Of a DNA stretch of 64,000 nt, positions 8,815 to 17,395 are shown one piece after another. The notes beneath the pieces were generated by a model that did not search any database, was not told where the DNA came from, and saw only the letters and a program-made list of their open reading frames with translations. This DNA comes from Paraburkholderia mimosarum LMG 23256 = NBRC 106338. GTDB taxonomy: Bacteria > Pseudomonadota > Gammaproteobacteria > Burkholderiales > Burkholderiaceae. Position numbers and translations under genes: made by a program. The stretch lies in the NCBI RefSeq assembly GCF_000739815.1, contig NZ_BBJJ01000019.1:62001-126000 (forward strand), written 5' to 3'. Every line of letters begins with the position of its first letter. Positions within the stretch are counted from its first letter, which is position 1.

Positions 8815-10275
8815 ATGTTGCCCCGTAATCTCGCTGAAACCACTGCCGATCCGCACATGAACCCTCGTGCCGCCGTTTCCAGAAAATACGCAATCTGGGT
8901 GCTGTCGCTCACGACACTGATCTACGCATTCAGCTTCATGGATCGCGTATTGATGTCGATCGCCGCACCTGCGTTGAAAGCAGAAATGCACCTGAGCGAC
9001 GGCCAGCTTGGCTTGTTGATCGGCCTGGCGTTCGCGCTGTTCTACACCTTCCTTGGCATTCCCATTGCGCGTCTCGCCGAGCGTTTCAGTCGGGTGATGA
9101 TCATATCCATCACGATCGTCCTCTGGTCGCTGATGACGATTGGATGCGGAACCGCGACCAACTATGAGCAGTTGTTCGCCTTCCGCGCCGGCGTGGGAAT
9201 CGGCGAGGCCGGCTCTGCACCGGCCGCCTACTCGCTTCTTGCGGACTATTTTTCCGGCAAGCGGCGCTCATTGATATTCGCACTTTATGCCGGTGGCATT
9301 CCAATCGGCGTGTTGATGGCATCGTTCATTGGCGCCCCGCTCATCAAGAACTACGGGTGGCAACACGCCTTTTTCTATGTCGGCATCCCGGGAATCGTGC
9401 TTGGCCTGCTTGCATTTCTGACGATCAGGGAGCCGGAACGCGGCGCTGTGGCCGCTACCCCGAGCGGCGACAACGTGCCACGACTCACCGAAGTAATCCG
9501 CAGAATGCTGAGCAACGAGGCCTCGCGAAACATGATTTTCGCCGTCATCCTCGGCATGTTCGCCATGTCCGCGATCTTCCTCTTCCTGCCGGTCTATTTC
9601 GTCCGCGTCTACGGAATGAACTTTGCGCAGGCAGGTCTCGCCTTTGGGATCATCGGCGGAGTGGGCGGTCTCATCGGTAACGTCATGAGCGGTTTTCTCG
9701 CCGACAGGCTCGGAAAGCGCAACGCTGCCTGGCATGGTTACGTTCCCGCGCTTGGGTGTATCGCAGCGGCACTGTTGTCGGGCATCGCATTCCTGCAGCC
9801 CGTCGCCGTTGTGGGCGTGGCGCTTCTCGTCGGCTTCGCGGTCGGCATGAACTTCTGGAATGGACCGGCCTTTGCGGTGATCCTTTCGCTGCTCGAGCCC
9901 CGTATGCGCGCCACGGCGTCCGCGTTGACGCTTTCCGCCATGGCACTGGTCGGACAAGGCCTCGGACCGGGCTATCTCGGCTTCCTCAGCGACTTCTTCG
10001 CGAAACGCATCTTCGGGCGCCCCGATTTTTCGCAGCTCTGCGTGGTTGCGAAGCACGGTGCGGCGGCAGCCGCTGCGCATGCGCCGGCCGACGTCCATCC
10101 GGACCTCACGGCGCTGTGCGCTTCCGCGAGTGCAGCGGGCCTCAAATATGCCCTGCTGAGCGCTGTTCCGGTCCTGCTCTGGGCCGCCGTTCACTACTGG
10201 TTGGCGGGCGCCAGATACGCCAGGCTCAAGGCCGCTGAACGGCAATACAGTCAGCCGGCCAGCCAGGGCGCATGA
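8815..10275 (+). CDS. MFS transporter, spinster-like family
   Basis: A 486-residue inner-membrane protein with about 12 hydrophobic segments. The loop between helices 2 and 3 carries a typical MFS signature (GIPIARLAERFSR), and helix 1 contains FSFMDRVLMSIAAPALK, as in spinster-like carriers. GGAG stands seven bases before ATG 8815; ATG 8857 is a possible shorter start. An unusual hydrophilic insertion of roughly 45 residues (about residues 395-440, with KHGAAAAAAHAPADVHPD) precedes the last helix pair, as seen in other spinster-like carriers of aromatic clusters. The probable role is uptake of the aromatic acid degraded by the neighbouring enzymes. The substrate cannot be read from the sequence. 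Confidence 0.87.
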   Translation: MLPRNLAETTADPHMNPRAAVSRKYAIWVLSLTTLIYAFSFMDRVLMSIAAPALKAEMHLSDGQLGLLIGLAFALFYTFLGIPIARLAERFSRVMIISITIVLWSLMTIGCGTATNYEQLFAFRAGVGIGEAGSAPAAYSLLADYFSGKRRSLIFALYAGGIPIGVLMASFIGAPLIKNYGWQHAFFYVGIPGIVLGLLAFLTIREPERGAVAATPSGDNVPRLTEVIRRMLSNEASRNMIFAVILGMFAMSAIFLFLPVYFVRVYGMNFAQAGLAFGIIGGVGGLIGNVMSGFLADRLGKRNAAWHGYVPALGCIAAALLSGIAFLQPVAVVGVALLVGFAVGMNFWNGPAFAVILSLLEPRMRATASALTLSAMALVGQGLGPGYLGFLSDFFAKRIFGRPDFSQLCVVAKHGAAAAAAHAPADVHPDLTALCASASAAGLKYALLSAVPVLLWAAVHYWLAGARYARLKAAERQYSQPASQGA

Positions 10276-10281
10276 TCTTCA

Positions 10282-10325
10282 GCCGCCTGACATGACCGCG
10301 GGCAGTTGCGGTCGTGTCAGGCGGC
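10282..10325 (+). terminator. Strong 18-bp stem-loop between MFS and FAH-family genes
   Basis: GCCGCCTGACATGACCGC at 10282-10299 pairs with 10308-10325 over 18 bases with a single G-U wobble and an 8-base loop. It begins 6 bases after the MFS stop. It is likely an intrinsic-type terminator or processing stem that separates the transporter from the gentisate-type module. No poly-T follows. Confidence 0.6.
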
Positions 10326-10369
10326 ACCAGGCAAGCACCAGCACGGTGCCTCCACTACATTCCACAGCC

Positions 10370-11263
10370 ATGAAAATATCGCGATTTAATGAAGGACAAC
10401 TAGGTATCGTCGTCGATGATCGCTACGTCGTCGACGTCACCAGTATCGTCGGTGAGGATGCGGGCATGTGGCCGCCCATTGGTGCCACGCGGCTCATCGC
10501 GAACTTCGCGCAACTGAAGCCGGTTATCGAGGCCGCACTGACGCAATTTCCACGCGTTCCGATCGAAGATGTGAGGCTGCTCACGCCGGTGCCATGGCCG
10601 AACAAGGTCATCGCCTACCCGGTGAACTACCACGATCACGGTCGGGAAATGCAGGCCGGCTATCGGGCCACGCATCAGGGCTTTTTTGTGAAACCGAACT
10701 CGTCGCTGTCCGGCGCCGGCGAACCCGTCGTCCTGCCGAACGTTCCGACGCGTGAGGTCCACCACGAGTCGGAACTTGCGATTGTCATCGGCAAGCAGGG
10801 TCGTGACATTGCGCGTGCTGACTGGCATCAGTACGTATTCGGCTACGCCTGTCTGCTCGACATGGTCGTGCGTGGACGAGAAGAACGCGTATTCCGCAAG
10901 GCTTACGACACCTTCTGCCCCGTCGGTCCATGGATCGTCACCGCCGATGAAGTCGGCGACCCGGCCAATCTCGAGATGAAGCTGTGGGTGAATGGCGAAC
11001 TCAAGCAGCACGCCAACACGCGTGACCTTGTCCTCGACATTCCCGGCATGATTGAAATGGCATCCGCGGTAATGACGTTGTATCCCGGCGACATCATCGC
11101 CACCGGCACCCCTGCGGGCGTCGGCAAAGTCAGCGACGGCGACAAGGTGCGAATCCGGATCGAGCGGGTCGGCGAGATGACCGTCGGCATCGTGGCCGGC
11201 ACGGGTGGCGCAACCGAAGTGTTCGCTCAGCCCTACACTCCCGACATCATCAAGCAAAAATGA
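10370..11263 (+). CDS. Fumarylacetoacetate hydrolase (FAH) family protein
   Basis: A 297-residue cytoplasmic hydrolase. The FAH metal site is visible in HHESELAIVIGKQGRDI (two Glu) and FGYACLLDMVVR (Asp), and TGTPAGVGKVSDGD is the family's C-terminal signature. In gentisate pathways such enzymes hydrolyse maleylpyruvate or fumarylpyruvate to pyruvate and maleate or fumarate. The next gene encodes a gentisate-type cupin dioxygenase and overlaps the stop (ATGA), which supports that role. ATG 10370 begins the conserved N-terminus; an upstream in-frame ATG at 10292 falls inside the hairpin and is unlikely. No separate maleylpyruvate isomerase is visible, so direct maleylpyruvate hydrolysis is plausible but unproven. 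Confidence 0.85.
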   Translation: MKISRFNEGQLGIVVDDRYVVDVTSIVGEDAGMWPPIGATRLIANFAQLKPVIEAALTQFPRVPIEDVRLLTPVPWPNKVIAYPVNYHDHGREMQAGYRATHQGFFVKPNSSLSGAGEPVVLPNVPTREVHHESELAIVIGKQGRDIARADWHQYVFGYACLLDMVVRGREERVFRKAYDTFCPVGPWIVTADEVGDPANLEMKLWVNGELKQHANTRDLVLDIPGMIEMASAVMTLYPGDIIATGTPAGVGKVSDGDKVRIRIERVGEMTVGIVAGTGGATEVFAQPYTPDIIKQK

Positions 11264-12210
11264 GCGACTTCACAGATCTTGACTCACTTTACGCGGCAAT
11301 CGACAGTCTCGACATGGAAGGCGGCTGGCATCGCAAGGCGCCTGCCCTGTGGAGCGAACCGCGCGAGAACTTCGTGCCCAGGCTCTGGCGATACGCTGAC
11401 GTAAAGCCGATTCTCGAACGTGCCGGCGACCTGGTCGATCACCGGATGGCGGATCGTCGCAACCTGACGCTAAGGAACCCCGTCGAAGGGAACCTGTATG
11501 CGACGGTGCGCACGCTCGTCGGCGCGTATCAGTCGATCAAGCCGGGCGAAGTCGCGGACGCGCACCGGCATACGCCCAACGCGCTGCGGATCATTCTCGA
11601 AGGGCACGGCACCTATACCGTGGTCGATGGCGTACGGGTCGAAATGCGACCGGGGGACGTTCTCCTGACGCCGGGCTGGTGCTGGCACTCGCATGCGAAT
11701 GTCGGTCCGGATGACTGCTTCTGGGTGGACGTCCTGGACGTGCCGCTCATCCATCTGCTCGAGCCGATGTTCTTCGAGCGTCACCCTGACAAAGTCGAGC
11801 GTGACGTAGTGACCGTCGCAGAGTCGCCGATCGCGTTCAGGTGGGAGGCGTCGCTCGAGGCGCTCGACAAGGCTACGGCGCCCGCGAACGACATGGCGCA
11901 GCGCGAGATCGAACTGGGCGCACCCGCGATGAAGAGCACAGCGATCCACGTTCAACGCATGGGTGCGGGATTCGTGTCGCAACGATACCGCACCACGGCC
12001 AATGCAATCTTCACCGTGGTCGAGGGCCGCGGTACGACACGCTGCGGCGACATGGAAATGCGCTGGGAAAAAGGCGACATGATCGCGATGCCGGCATGGC
12101 GCACGTATCAGCACAAGATAGACGACGATGCGCACATCGTGCGTGTCAGCGATGAGCCCGTCATGCGCGCACTTGGCGTTTTGCGTGACGAAGTCGCGCC
12201 CACCGTCTAG
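11260..12210 (+). CDS. Gentisate 1,2-dioxygenase-like bicupin protein
   Basis: A 316-residue bicupin. The N-terminal cupin carries HRHTPNALRIILEG, with the two metal His residues, and the partner segment TPGWCWHSHAN. The C-terminal cupin contains TVVEGRGTTRCGD and MPAWRTYQHK. This pattern is that of gentisate 1,2-dioxygenase and 1-hydroxy-2-naphthoate dioxygenase, Fe(II) enzymes that cleave between a carboxyl- and a hydroxyl-bearing carbon. It is a little short for the family (about 340-370 residues). Translation is coupled to the FAH-family gene by an ATGA overlap. Together with the hydroxylase at 12234 it suggests a 3-hydroxybenzoate or salicylate to gentisate route. Other ring-cleavage substrates such as substituted salicylates remain possible. 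Confidence 0.82.
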   Translation: MSDFTDLDSLYAAIDSLDMEGGWHRKAPALWSEPRENFVPRLWRYADVKPILERAGDLVDHRMADRRNLTLRNPVEGNLYATVRTLVGAYQSIKPGEVADAHRHTPNALRIILEGHGTYTVVDGVRVEMRPGDVLLTPGWCWHSHANVGPDDCFWVDVLDVPLIHLLEPMFFERHPDKVERDVVTVAESPIAFRWEASLEALDKATAPANDMAQREIELGAPAMKSTAIHVQRMGAGFVSQRYRTTANAIFTVVEGRGTTRCGDMEMRWEKGDMIAMPAWRTYQHKIDDDAHIVRVSDEPVMRALGVLRDEVAPTV

Positions 12211-12233
12211 CCACGTAACACGAAGGAGATTTC

Positions 12234-13424
12234 ATGCATATCTTGATAGCAGGCGGTGGCATTGGGGGCCTTGCAGCGGCAGTCGCGTTGCTGCAGCGGG
12301 GGATCGACGTCGACGTCTACGAACGCGCACCAGAGTTGCGGGAAGTCGGCGCGGGAATCCAGATCAGTCCGAATGGCAATGCCGTGCTCGACTCGCTCGG
12401 CGTCTTCGAGCAGTTGAGGTCCCTCTCCTGCGATCCCGCGCGTAAAGAGTTTCGCCTCTGGAACACGGGAAAACCGTGGCCTATGTTCAGCCTCGGGAAG
12501 TCAGCGATCGAGCGCTATGGCTACCCTTACCTCACCGTTTACCGGCCGGATCTGCATCAGACGCTGGCGGATCGCGTGCGCGCGCTGAAGGCCGGCGCGA
12601 TTCATCTCGACAGTTCGGTGACGGGCTGCGAGCAGGACGACAGCAGCGCGACCTTGATCCTGCAAAACGGAAAGCACATCACGGGGGACGCATTGATCGG
12701 GGCCGACGGTGTGCGTTCGGTCGTCCGCAACGCATTGTGGCCCGACACTGACGCGGCGTTCTCCGGCATGGTGACGTGGCGGGCGTTGATCCCGATGACG
12801 AGCTTGCCCGAGCATATGCGCGCATCGGTCGGATCGACCTGGATCGGACCGGGCGGCCACGCGGTCAACTATCCTCTGCATCGTGGCGAAATCATGAATT
12901 TCGCGGCCACGATCGAAGGCAAAAGCTGGACCGCTCAAGCCAGCTTCGAGCAAGGCACCGTCGAAGAGTGCCTCGATGATTTCAAGGGTTGGCACGAGGA
13001 CGTGCAGACCTTGATCAAACTGGCGCCGAATCTGTTGAAGTGGGGGTTGATGAAGCGCGAACCGATCCCGCAGTGGACGCAGGCGCGCATTTCGCTGCTT
13101 GGCGATGCTGCACACGTTACGTTGCCGTTCCTCGCGCAGGGTGCCGTCCACGCTATCGAGGACGGCATGGTACTGGCGCGTTGCCTCGCGGATGCGGAGC
13201 CATCGAACGTCTCCGCTGCGCTATTGCGTTACGAGCATGCACGAATCGGACGTACCAGCCGGATGGTGCGAGGCGCGACGGACAACACCGAACGCTTCCA
13301 CAGCCATGAGCTCGCGACAGAAACGTCGGCGGCCCGATATCTCGAGCGCGAATGGAGTGCCGCGCCGATCGCCGAGCGCTACGACTGGCTCTATTCGTAC
13401 AACGCGAATACAGCCGAAATTTAG
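12234..13424 (+). CDS. FAD-dependent aromatic monooxygenase (3-hydroxybenzoate 6-hydroxylase / salicylate hydroxylase type)
   Basis: A 396-residue group A flavoprotein hydroxylase. The Rossmann motif GGGIGGLAAAVAL is at residues 7-19, DG near residue 160 is followed by VRSVVR (the family's second FAD/NAD(P)H motif region), and GDAAHVTLPFLAQGA is the FAD ribityl-binding motif. An excellent AAGGAGATTTC precedes ATG 12234. These enzymes use NAD(P)H and oxygen to hydroxylate an aromatic acid. Sitting just after a gentisate-type dioxygenase and FAH-family hydrolase, production of gentisate from 3-hydroxybenzoate is the most economical inference. Salicylate 1-hydroxylase activity is the main alternative. 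Confidence 0.83.
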   Translation: MHILIAGGGIGGLAAAVALLQRGIDVDVYERAPELREVGAGIQISPNGNAVLDSLGVFEQLRSLSCDPARKEFRLWNTGKPWPMFSLGKSAIERYGYPYLTVYRPDLHQTLADRVRALKAGAIHLDSSVTGCEQDDSSATLILQNGKHITGDALIGADGVRSVVRNALWPDTDAAFSGMVTWRALIPMTSLPEHMRASVGSTWIGPGGHAVNYPLHRGEIMNFAATIEGKSWTAQASFEQGTVEECLDDFKGWHEDVQTLIKLAPNLLKWGLMKREPIPQWTQARISLLGDAAHVTLPFLAQGAVHAIEDGMVLARCLADAEPSNVSAALLRYEHARIGRTSRMVRGATDNTERFHSHELATETSAARYLEREWSAAPIAERYDWLYSYNANTAEI

Positions 13425-13454
13425 TCAAGGATAGAGTCCGGCGCCTCGCGACCA

Positions 13455-13660
13455 GCAAGGACGTGTGCGATACGATCGGCAGCATGACCGCCGCGTTCGC
13501 CATCGCGAGTGCGCTCGTGCGACGCCCGCACGACGGCATGGGGGGGCTTTATCGACGTATCGATGCTGGATTCGGTAATCGTCACGATGGGGTGGACGGT
13601 GTCGAACCAGCTGATCGCCGGGCAAAGCCCTACCCCGATGAGCAATGACACGCGAACTGC
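13455..13660 (+). pseudogene. CaiB/BaiF (class III) CoA-transferase remnant, frameshifted
   Basis: Reading one plus-strand frame gives DTIGSMTAAFAIASALVRR. After a run of seven G at about 13540-13546 the matching continuation is in another frame: GGFIDVSMLDSVIVTMGW, followed by a further 18 or so family-like residues. Together these reproduce a conserved central block of CaiB/BaiF CoA-transferases. Only about 65 residues of a protein normally near 400 remain, with no start or C-terminal half. This looks like the leftover of a CoA-transferase gene once linked to the upstream aromatic cluster. The frameshift in a G-run could in principle be a sequencing error, but the missing ends show real decay. 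Confidence 0.75.
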
Positions 13661-13678
13661 AACAGCGGCTGATTGCAA

Positions 13679-14305
13679 TCAGGCCATTTGAAGGCCTCCG
13701 CCGCTTTCCACGGCCTTTCGAGGGGATACGAACGACATCGCGTATAGCTTCCAGTCGAATGTGACGCCTACGCTTTTCAGGATGCCGTACGCCCAAGTTA
13801 TGCAATTCGTTCCAAAATTTACTTGCCCCCCAATCAACGAGAACGTGCCGACCGATTTGCTGACATCTGCCGTATCACAAAGCGCCATGCATTTTTCAAT
13901 GATTTTTCCAGCAGTCTCGCTTGATATCTGGAATCTTGGTGTTTCTCTAATGTTGAGCCTTTTGTTAGTGGGTGTTTCGTACCACCTGGTGTAGTCGTAT
14001 CCCTTTATCACTTCAGGAAACGAAGATTCTGCGGAGCTGGATCTACCGGATCGACCGCCACACGATTTTGCAGCTCCGTCGTCCTGGCATCTGTAGCGTT
14101 CGATCGACGTATACGAGTTGTAAAAGGCGTGGCCACTTCCGCCAGAGGACGATCCTCTTGCACCGACGAGGTGAAAAACCTCGTAAATGCCATCGTCCCC
14201 ATCGCCCTGATAGACGGCAATCAGCGCATGCCCCCCGAAGCCTGACCAGGTCGTGCTACCACTGTCCGAAGAGGCGCTCTGAACCATTAACGAGACCCAT
14301 GACAT
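13679..14305 (-). CDS. Orphan protein of 208 residues, possible permuted papain-like (NlpC/P60-type) fold
   Basis: I do not recognise this gene by name. ATG 14305 is favoured because GAGGG lies about eight bases upstream. The DNA is visibly more AT-rich than its neighbours (for example around 13880-13960), suggesting acquisition by transfer. Two segments resemble a circularly permuted cysteine-peptidase/acyltransferase core: FGGHALIAVYQ with His26, and much later FGTNCITWAYGIL with Cys168. In YaeF/YiiX-like proteins His likewise precedes Cys. The middle is Ser/Gly-rich (GARGSSSGGSG). It has no signal peptide or membrane segment and no operon partner. An effector or toxin-like hydrolase is a guess from the fold only. 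Confidence 0.55.
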   Translation of the reverse strand: MSWVSLMVQSASSDSGSTTWSGFGGHALIAVYQGDGDDGIYEVFHLVGARGSSSGGSGHAFYNSYTSIERYRCQDDGAAKSCGGRSGRSSSAESSFPEVIKGYDYTRWYETPTNKRLNIRETPRFQISSETAGKIIEKCMALCDTADVSKSVGTFSLIGGQVNFGTNCITWAYGILKSVGVTFDWKLYAMSFVSPRKAVESGGGLQMA

Positions 14306-14739
14306 GACGATATCCCTCGTAAATCGCGCGCTCTCTCGGGAGAGCGGAATCGAATGGAACCGCAGCTGGCGAAGAATAGATTGGGCGACGATGCACCGTC
14401 TCATCGTCGGATAGAGTATAGGCAATTTCGCGAAAAAAACGCGTTTTCCGAAGGCAGACGGCCGAAATCGGTGATTGCACTGAACTCCTGAGCAAACAAC
14501 GCTGGCGAGCTGCAGCGCATCGTGACAAGACCGTGATAACGCTCGTCAGCGAGGCTTGATCGAGTTCTATGCGAATTGGATGGCGATCCACGTGAGCGCA
14601 ACTCCAGACATCGTTTGCGCGAGCACTGCTTATCACGCTGCTATCCGCTCACGCTCGTTCCTGGTAAACAACGAGCGAGACCCCGCGCGCGGTTCCGCTG
14701 CCGCCGCGTGCGCGACTCTGACGGCTAGGTGGCGACGGG
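14306..14739. other. Intergenic stretch, no gene recognised
   Basis: These 434 bases lie between the divergently read start of the 208-residue orphan gene and the end of dhaK. I see no coding pattern, clear promoter or strong hairpin. The first part must hold the orphan gene's promoter. Confidence 0.5.
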
Positions 14740-15729
14740 CTACATTCCCCATCTGAGCGATGGCGTGTGCACCGGGCTATCCCAATGCCGCTTCATTTCG
14801 TCATCCAGCACGCACAAGGTGATCGACGCGCCGGCCATCTCCAGCGACGTCGTAAGCGATCCGACCTGCACGCGCGCGACCGCGAGACCGCGCTGGTGCA
14901 GCCACGCGCGTGTGGAGTTGAACAACAGATACAGTTCCCCGAGCGGCGTTCCGCCCAGTCCATTGATCAAGACCAGCAACTCGGAGCCGTTCCCCGGCTT
15001 CAAATCGGCGATGATCGCCGTCAGCAGCTCTGCCGCGATCGCATCGGCTGCGGCGAAGCGCGCGCGACGCCGCCCCGGCTCGCCATGAATGCCGACGCCG
15101 ACCTCGATTTCATCGTCGCCGATCTTGAACGTGAGCGTGCCCGCTGCGGGCACCGTGCAACTCGAAAACGCGACGCCCATCGACGCCGTACGCTTGTTGA
15201 TCCGGTCGCCGAACGCCTTGCATTGTTCGAGATCGGCGCCGCTCTCGGCCAGACTGCCCACCAGCTTCTCGACGATCACGGCACCCGCGACGCCGCGCCG
15301 CCCCGTTGTATAACTGGAGTTCTCGACGGCGACATCGTCGTTGATCAACACCATCGCATTCGGCAACTCCGACATCTCGGACGCCATTTCGAAGTTCATC
15401 AGATCGCCGGAATAATTCTTCACGATGAAGAGCGTCCCCGCGCCCGTATCGACGGCCTTGGCGGCTGCCATCATCTGATCGGGCGTCGGCGAAGTGAATA
15501 CCTGGCCGGGGCACGCGGCATCCAGCATCCCGTACCCGACGAAGCCGATATGCAAAGGCTCGTGTCCCGAGCCGCCGCCCGAGACGAGCGCAACCTTGCC
15601 AGGCTTGAGCGTCTTGCGCCGCACGAACACAGGTTCGTTGTCGAGCACGACGAGATCACCGTGCGCAGCGGCGAATCCAGTAAGGCTCTCAGTTAAAAAG
15701 TCGTCGACATGGTTGATAAATTTTTTCAT
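14740..15729 (-). CDS. dhaK: Dihydroxyacetone kinase subunit DhaK
   Basis: A 329-residue DhaK-type substrate-binding subunit. VALVSGGGSGHEPLHIGFVG near the N-terminus and GVGIHGEPGRRRA further on are diagnostic; the His in GIHGEPG forms the covalent hemiaminal with the ketone substrate. AAAGGAG lies at a proper distance before ATG 15729. It works with DhaL (14 bases upstream) to phosphorylate dihydroxyacetone or a related short ketose. No DhaM phosphotransferase subunit is encoded in the window, so the phosphoryl donor (ATP bound to DhaL, or a distant PTS protein) is unresolved. Being the last gene of an ABC-importer operon, it probably phosphorylates the imported compound or its oxidised product. 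Confidence 0.9.
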   Translation of the reverse strand: MKKFINHVDDFLTESLTGFAAAHGDLVVLDNEPVFVRRKTLKPGKVALVSGGGSGHEPLHIGFVGYGMLDAACPGQVFTSPTPDQMMAAAKAVDTGAGTLFIVKNYSGDLMNFEMASEMSELPNAMVLINDDVAVENSSYTTGRRGVAGAVIVEKLVGSLAESGADLEQCKAFGDRINKRTASMGVAFSSCTVPAAGTLTFKIGDDEIEVGVGIHGEPGRRRARFAAADAIAAELLTAIIADLKPGNGSELLVLINGLGGTPLGELYLLFNSTRAWLHQRGLAVARVQVGSLTTSLEMAGASITLCVLDDEMKRHWDSPVHTPSLRWGM

Positions 15730-15743
15730 GGCCTGCGCTCCTT

Positions 15744-16379
15744 TCACTCTCTGTCTTGCGCGAGCCGCGCGCAAATCGCACTGATCATCAACTGGCTCGA
15801 CCGTGCGCCGGGATCGATGTGTCCGCGTGCACGCTCGCCGAGAAACGACGCGCGCCCCTTGGTCGCGAGCATGTCACGCGTCGCGCGCATGCCCTCTTCG
15901 GCCGTCAGCGGCAGCGCGTCGAGCACGGCCTCGGGCGCCGCACTCCCGTCGGCTAGTTCCACGAAGCGTGACGCGACAGGGATGAGCACGTCCATCATCG
16001 TCTTGCTGCCGATGCCGGCCTTGCCGCGCTGGGCTACGGCGTCGACACCCGCAGCGAAGATCCGCGCCGCGTCCTCCACACGCATGGTATCCGCGTTCTG
16101 CGCGGCCTTTGCCATGCCATGCAGCAACGAAAAAAACAGCGGCCCCGACGAACCGCCCACCGTCGACAGCAATTTGGAGGCGGCCTGCTCCAGCGCTGGC
16201 GAAAACGCCTCGGCCTCGATATTGGCGCGCATCGCAAGCAGCGCATCGACGCCCCGCAACAGGTTGAAGATATGATCGCCATCGCCGATCTGCTGATCGA
16301 GCGCGGCGATCTCGTCCGTGTGTATCTTTAGCGTCGCATGCGCAGCCTCGATGCACGCCATGACCGTTTTTCCGTTCAT
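15744..16379 (-). CDS. dhaL: Dihydroxyacetone kinase subunit DhaL
   Basis: A 211-residue nucleotide-binding subunit of the DhaK-DhaL kinase. The Mg-ADP site appears as IGDGDHIFNLLRG (about residues 31-43), with STVGGSSGPLFFSLL and KAGIGSKTMMDVL as the other family motifs. The variant IFNLLRG after GDGDH, in place of the more usual GTNMARG, places it in a DhaL subgroup that is often linked to ABC transporters rather than to glycerol dehydrogenase; that placement is from memory and should be tested. The start overlaps the stop of the upstream ATPase gene by four bases, so it is translationally coupled to the transporter. Confidence 0.88.
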   Translation of the reverse strand: MNGKTVMACIEAAHATLKIHTDEIAALDQQIGDGDHIFNLLRGVDALLAMRANIEAEAFSPALEQAASKLLSTVGGSSGPLFFSLLHGMAKAAQNADTMRVEDAARIFAAGVDAVAQRGKAGIGSKTMMDVLIPVASRFVELADGSAAPEAVLDALPLTAEEGMRATRDMLATKGRASFLGERARGHIDPGARSSQLMISAICARLAQDRE

Positions 16380-17395
16380 GCCGGAATCCTCCTGCCGTCG
16401 GAGCGGAAATAGAGAAGGCTGCGCGGGGGCAGCGACACGCCGACTGTTTGCCCAGGCGTGAAATTGCGCTCGGTCATCGTCGTCGCGACGATGGCGGTGC
16501 CTTCGCGCTCCATGATCAGCAGATGTCGCAGCGGTGAATATTCGAGCACGCGAAGATTGAGCACGTCGCGCGTATCAGGTGCGTGCAGCACGATGTCTTC
16601 AGGCCGGATCGCGACCGTCGACGTGCCCGCCGGCATCGTCGAAGGCTCGAATAATACGGGCGGCAGCAGGTTGATGGGCGGCGAGCCGAGACGTTGCGCA
16701 GCGCCTAGCGAAGCGGGATTGCCATACACATCACGCGGCGCCCCCATCTGTACGATGCGTCCTTGTTCGAGTATGCCGATGCGATCCGCAAGCGTGGTCG
16801 CTTCGACCTGGTCGTGCGTCACGTAGATGATCGTCGCGCCGATCGTGCGATGCAGGCGCTTCAGTTCGATCCGCATCTCCTCGCGCAACTTCGCATCGAG
16901 CGACGACAGCGGCTCATCCATCAGAAACACCTTGGGCTGACGCACTAGCGCGCGTCCGATGGCGACGCGCTGCATCTCGCCGCCCGACAGATGCGTCGCC
17001 AGATTGCCAAGTTTCGACTCGATATGCAGCATCTGCGCGACCATCTGCACGCGCGCGGTGACTTCCGCCTCGCTCACGCGCCGCCGCGGGGAGCGCAGTG
17101 GAAACGCCAGGTTGCCAAACACCGTCAGATGCGGGTACAGCGAATACTGCTGAAAGACGAAGGCGACGTCCCGGTCCGCCGGATGCATGTCCGTCGCGGC
17201 GGCACCGTCGATGAATATCTCGCCTTCGTCGGGGCGTTCGAGACCAGCGATGAGACGCAACGTCGTGGTCTTGCCCGCGCCGCTCGGCCCGAGCAATACG
17301 ACAAACTCGCCCTCTTTCACGTCGATCGACACATCATCCACCGCGACGATATCGCCGAATCGCTTCGTCACCCCATGCAGGCGAATCTCAGACAT
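16376..17395 (-). CDS. ABC importer ATPase 2 (UgpC/MalK/GlpT-like)
   Basis: A 339-residue nucleotide-binding protein of the CUT1 type. It has Walker A GPSGAGKTTT (about residues 37-46), the signature LSGGEMQR, Walker B VFLMDEPLSSLDAKLRE, and a C-terminal OB-like TOBE domain (about 240-339, with VAIRPEDIVL). ATG 17395 is chosen over an upstream GTG because GGAGG lies five bases before it. It overlaps the neighbouring ATPase gene by eight bases. Two different ATPases for one importer is the arrangement of the rhizobial glycerol transporter GlpSTPQV, so the two probably form a heterodimer on the cytoplasmic face. Confidence 0.9.
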   Translation of the reverse strand: MSEIRLHGVTKRFGDIVAVDDVSIDVKEGEFVVLLGPSGAGKTTTLRLIAGLERPDEGEIFIDGAAATDMHPADRDVAFVFQQYSLYPHLTVFGNLAFPLRSPRRRVSEAEVTARVQMVAQMLHIESKLGNLATHLSGGEMQRVAIGRALVRQPKVFLMDEPLSSLDAKLREEMRIELKRLHRTIGATIIYVTHDQVEATTLADRIGILEQGRIVQMGAPRDVYGNPASLGAAQRLGSPPINLLPPVLFEPSTMPAGTSTVAIRPEDIVLHAPDTRDVLNLRVLEYSPLRHLLIMEREGTAIVATTMTERNFTPGQTVGVSLPPRSLLYFRSDGRRIPA

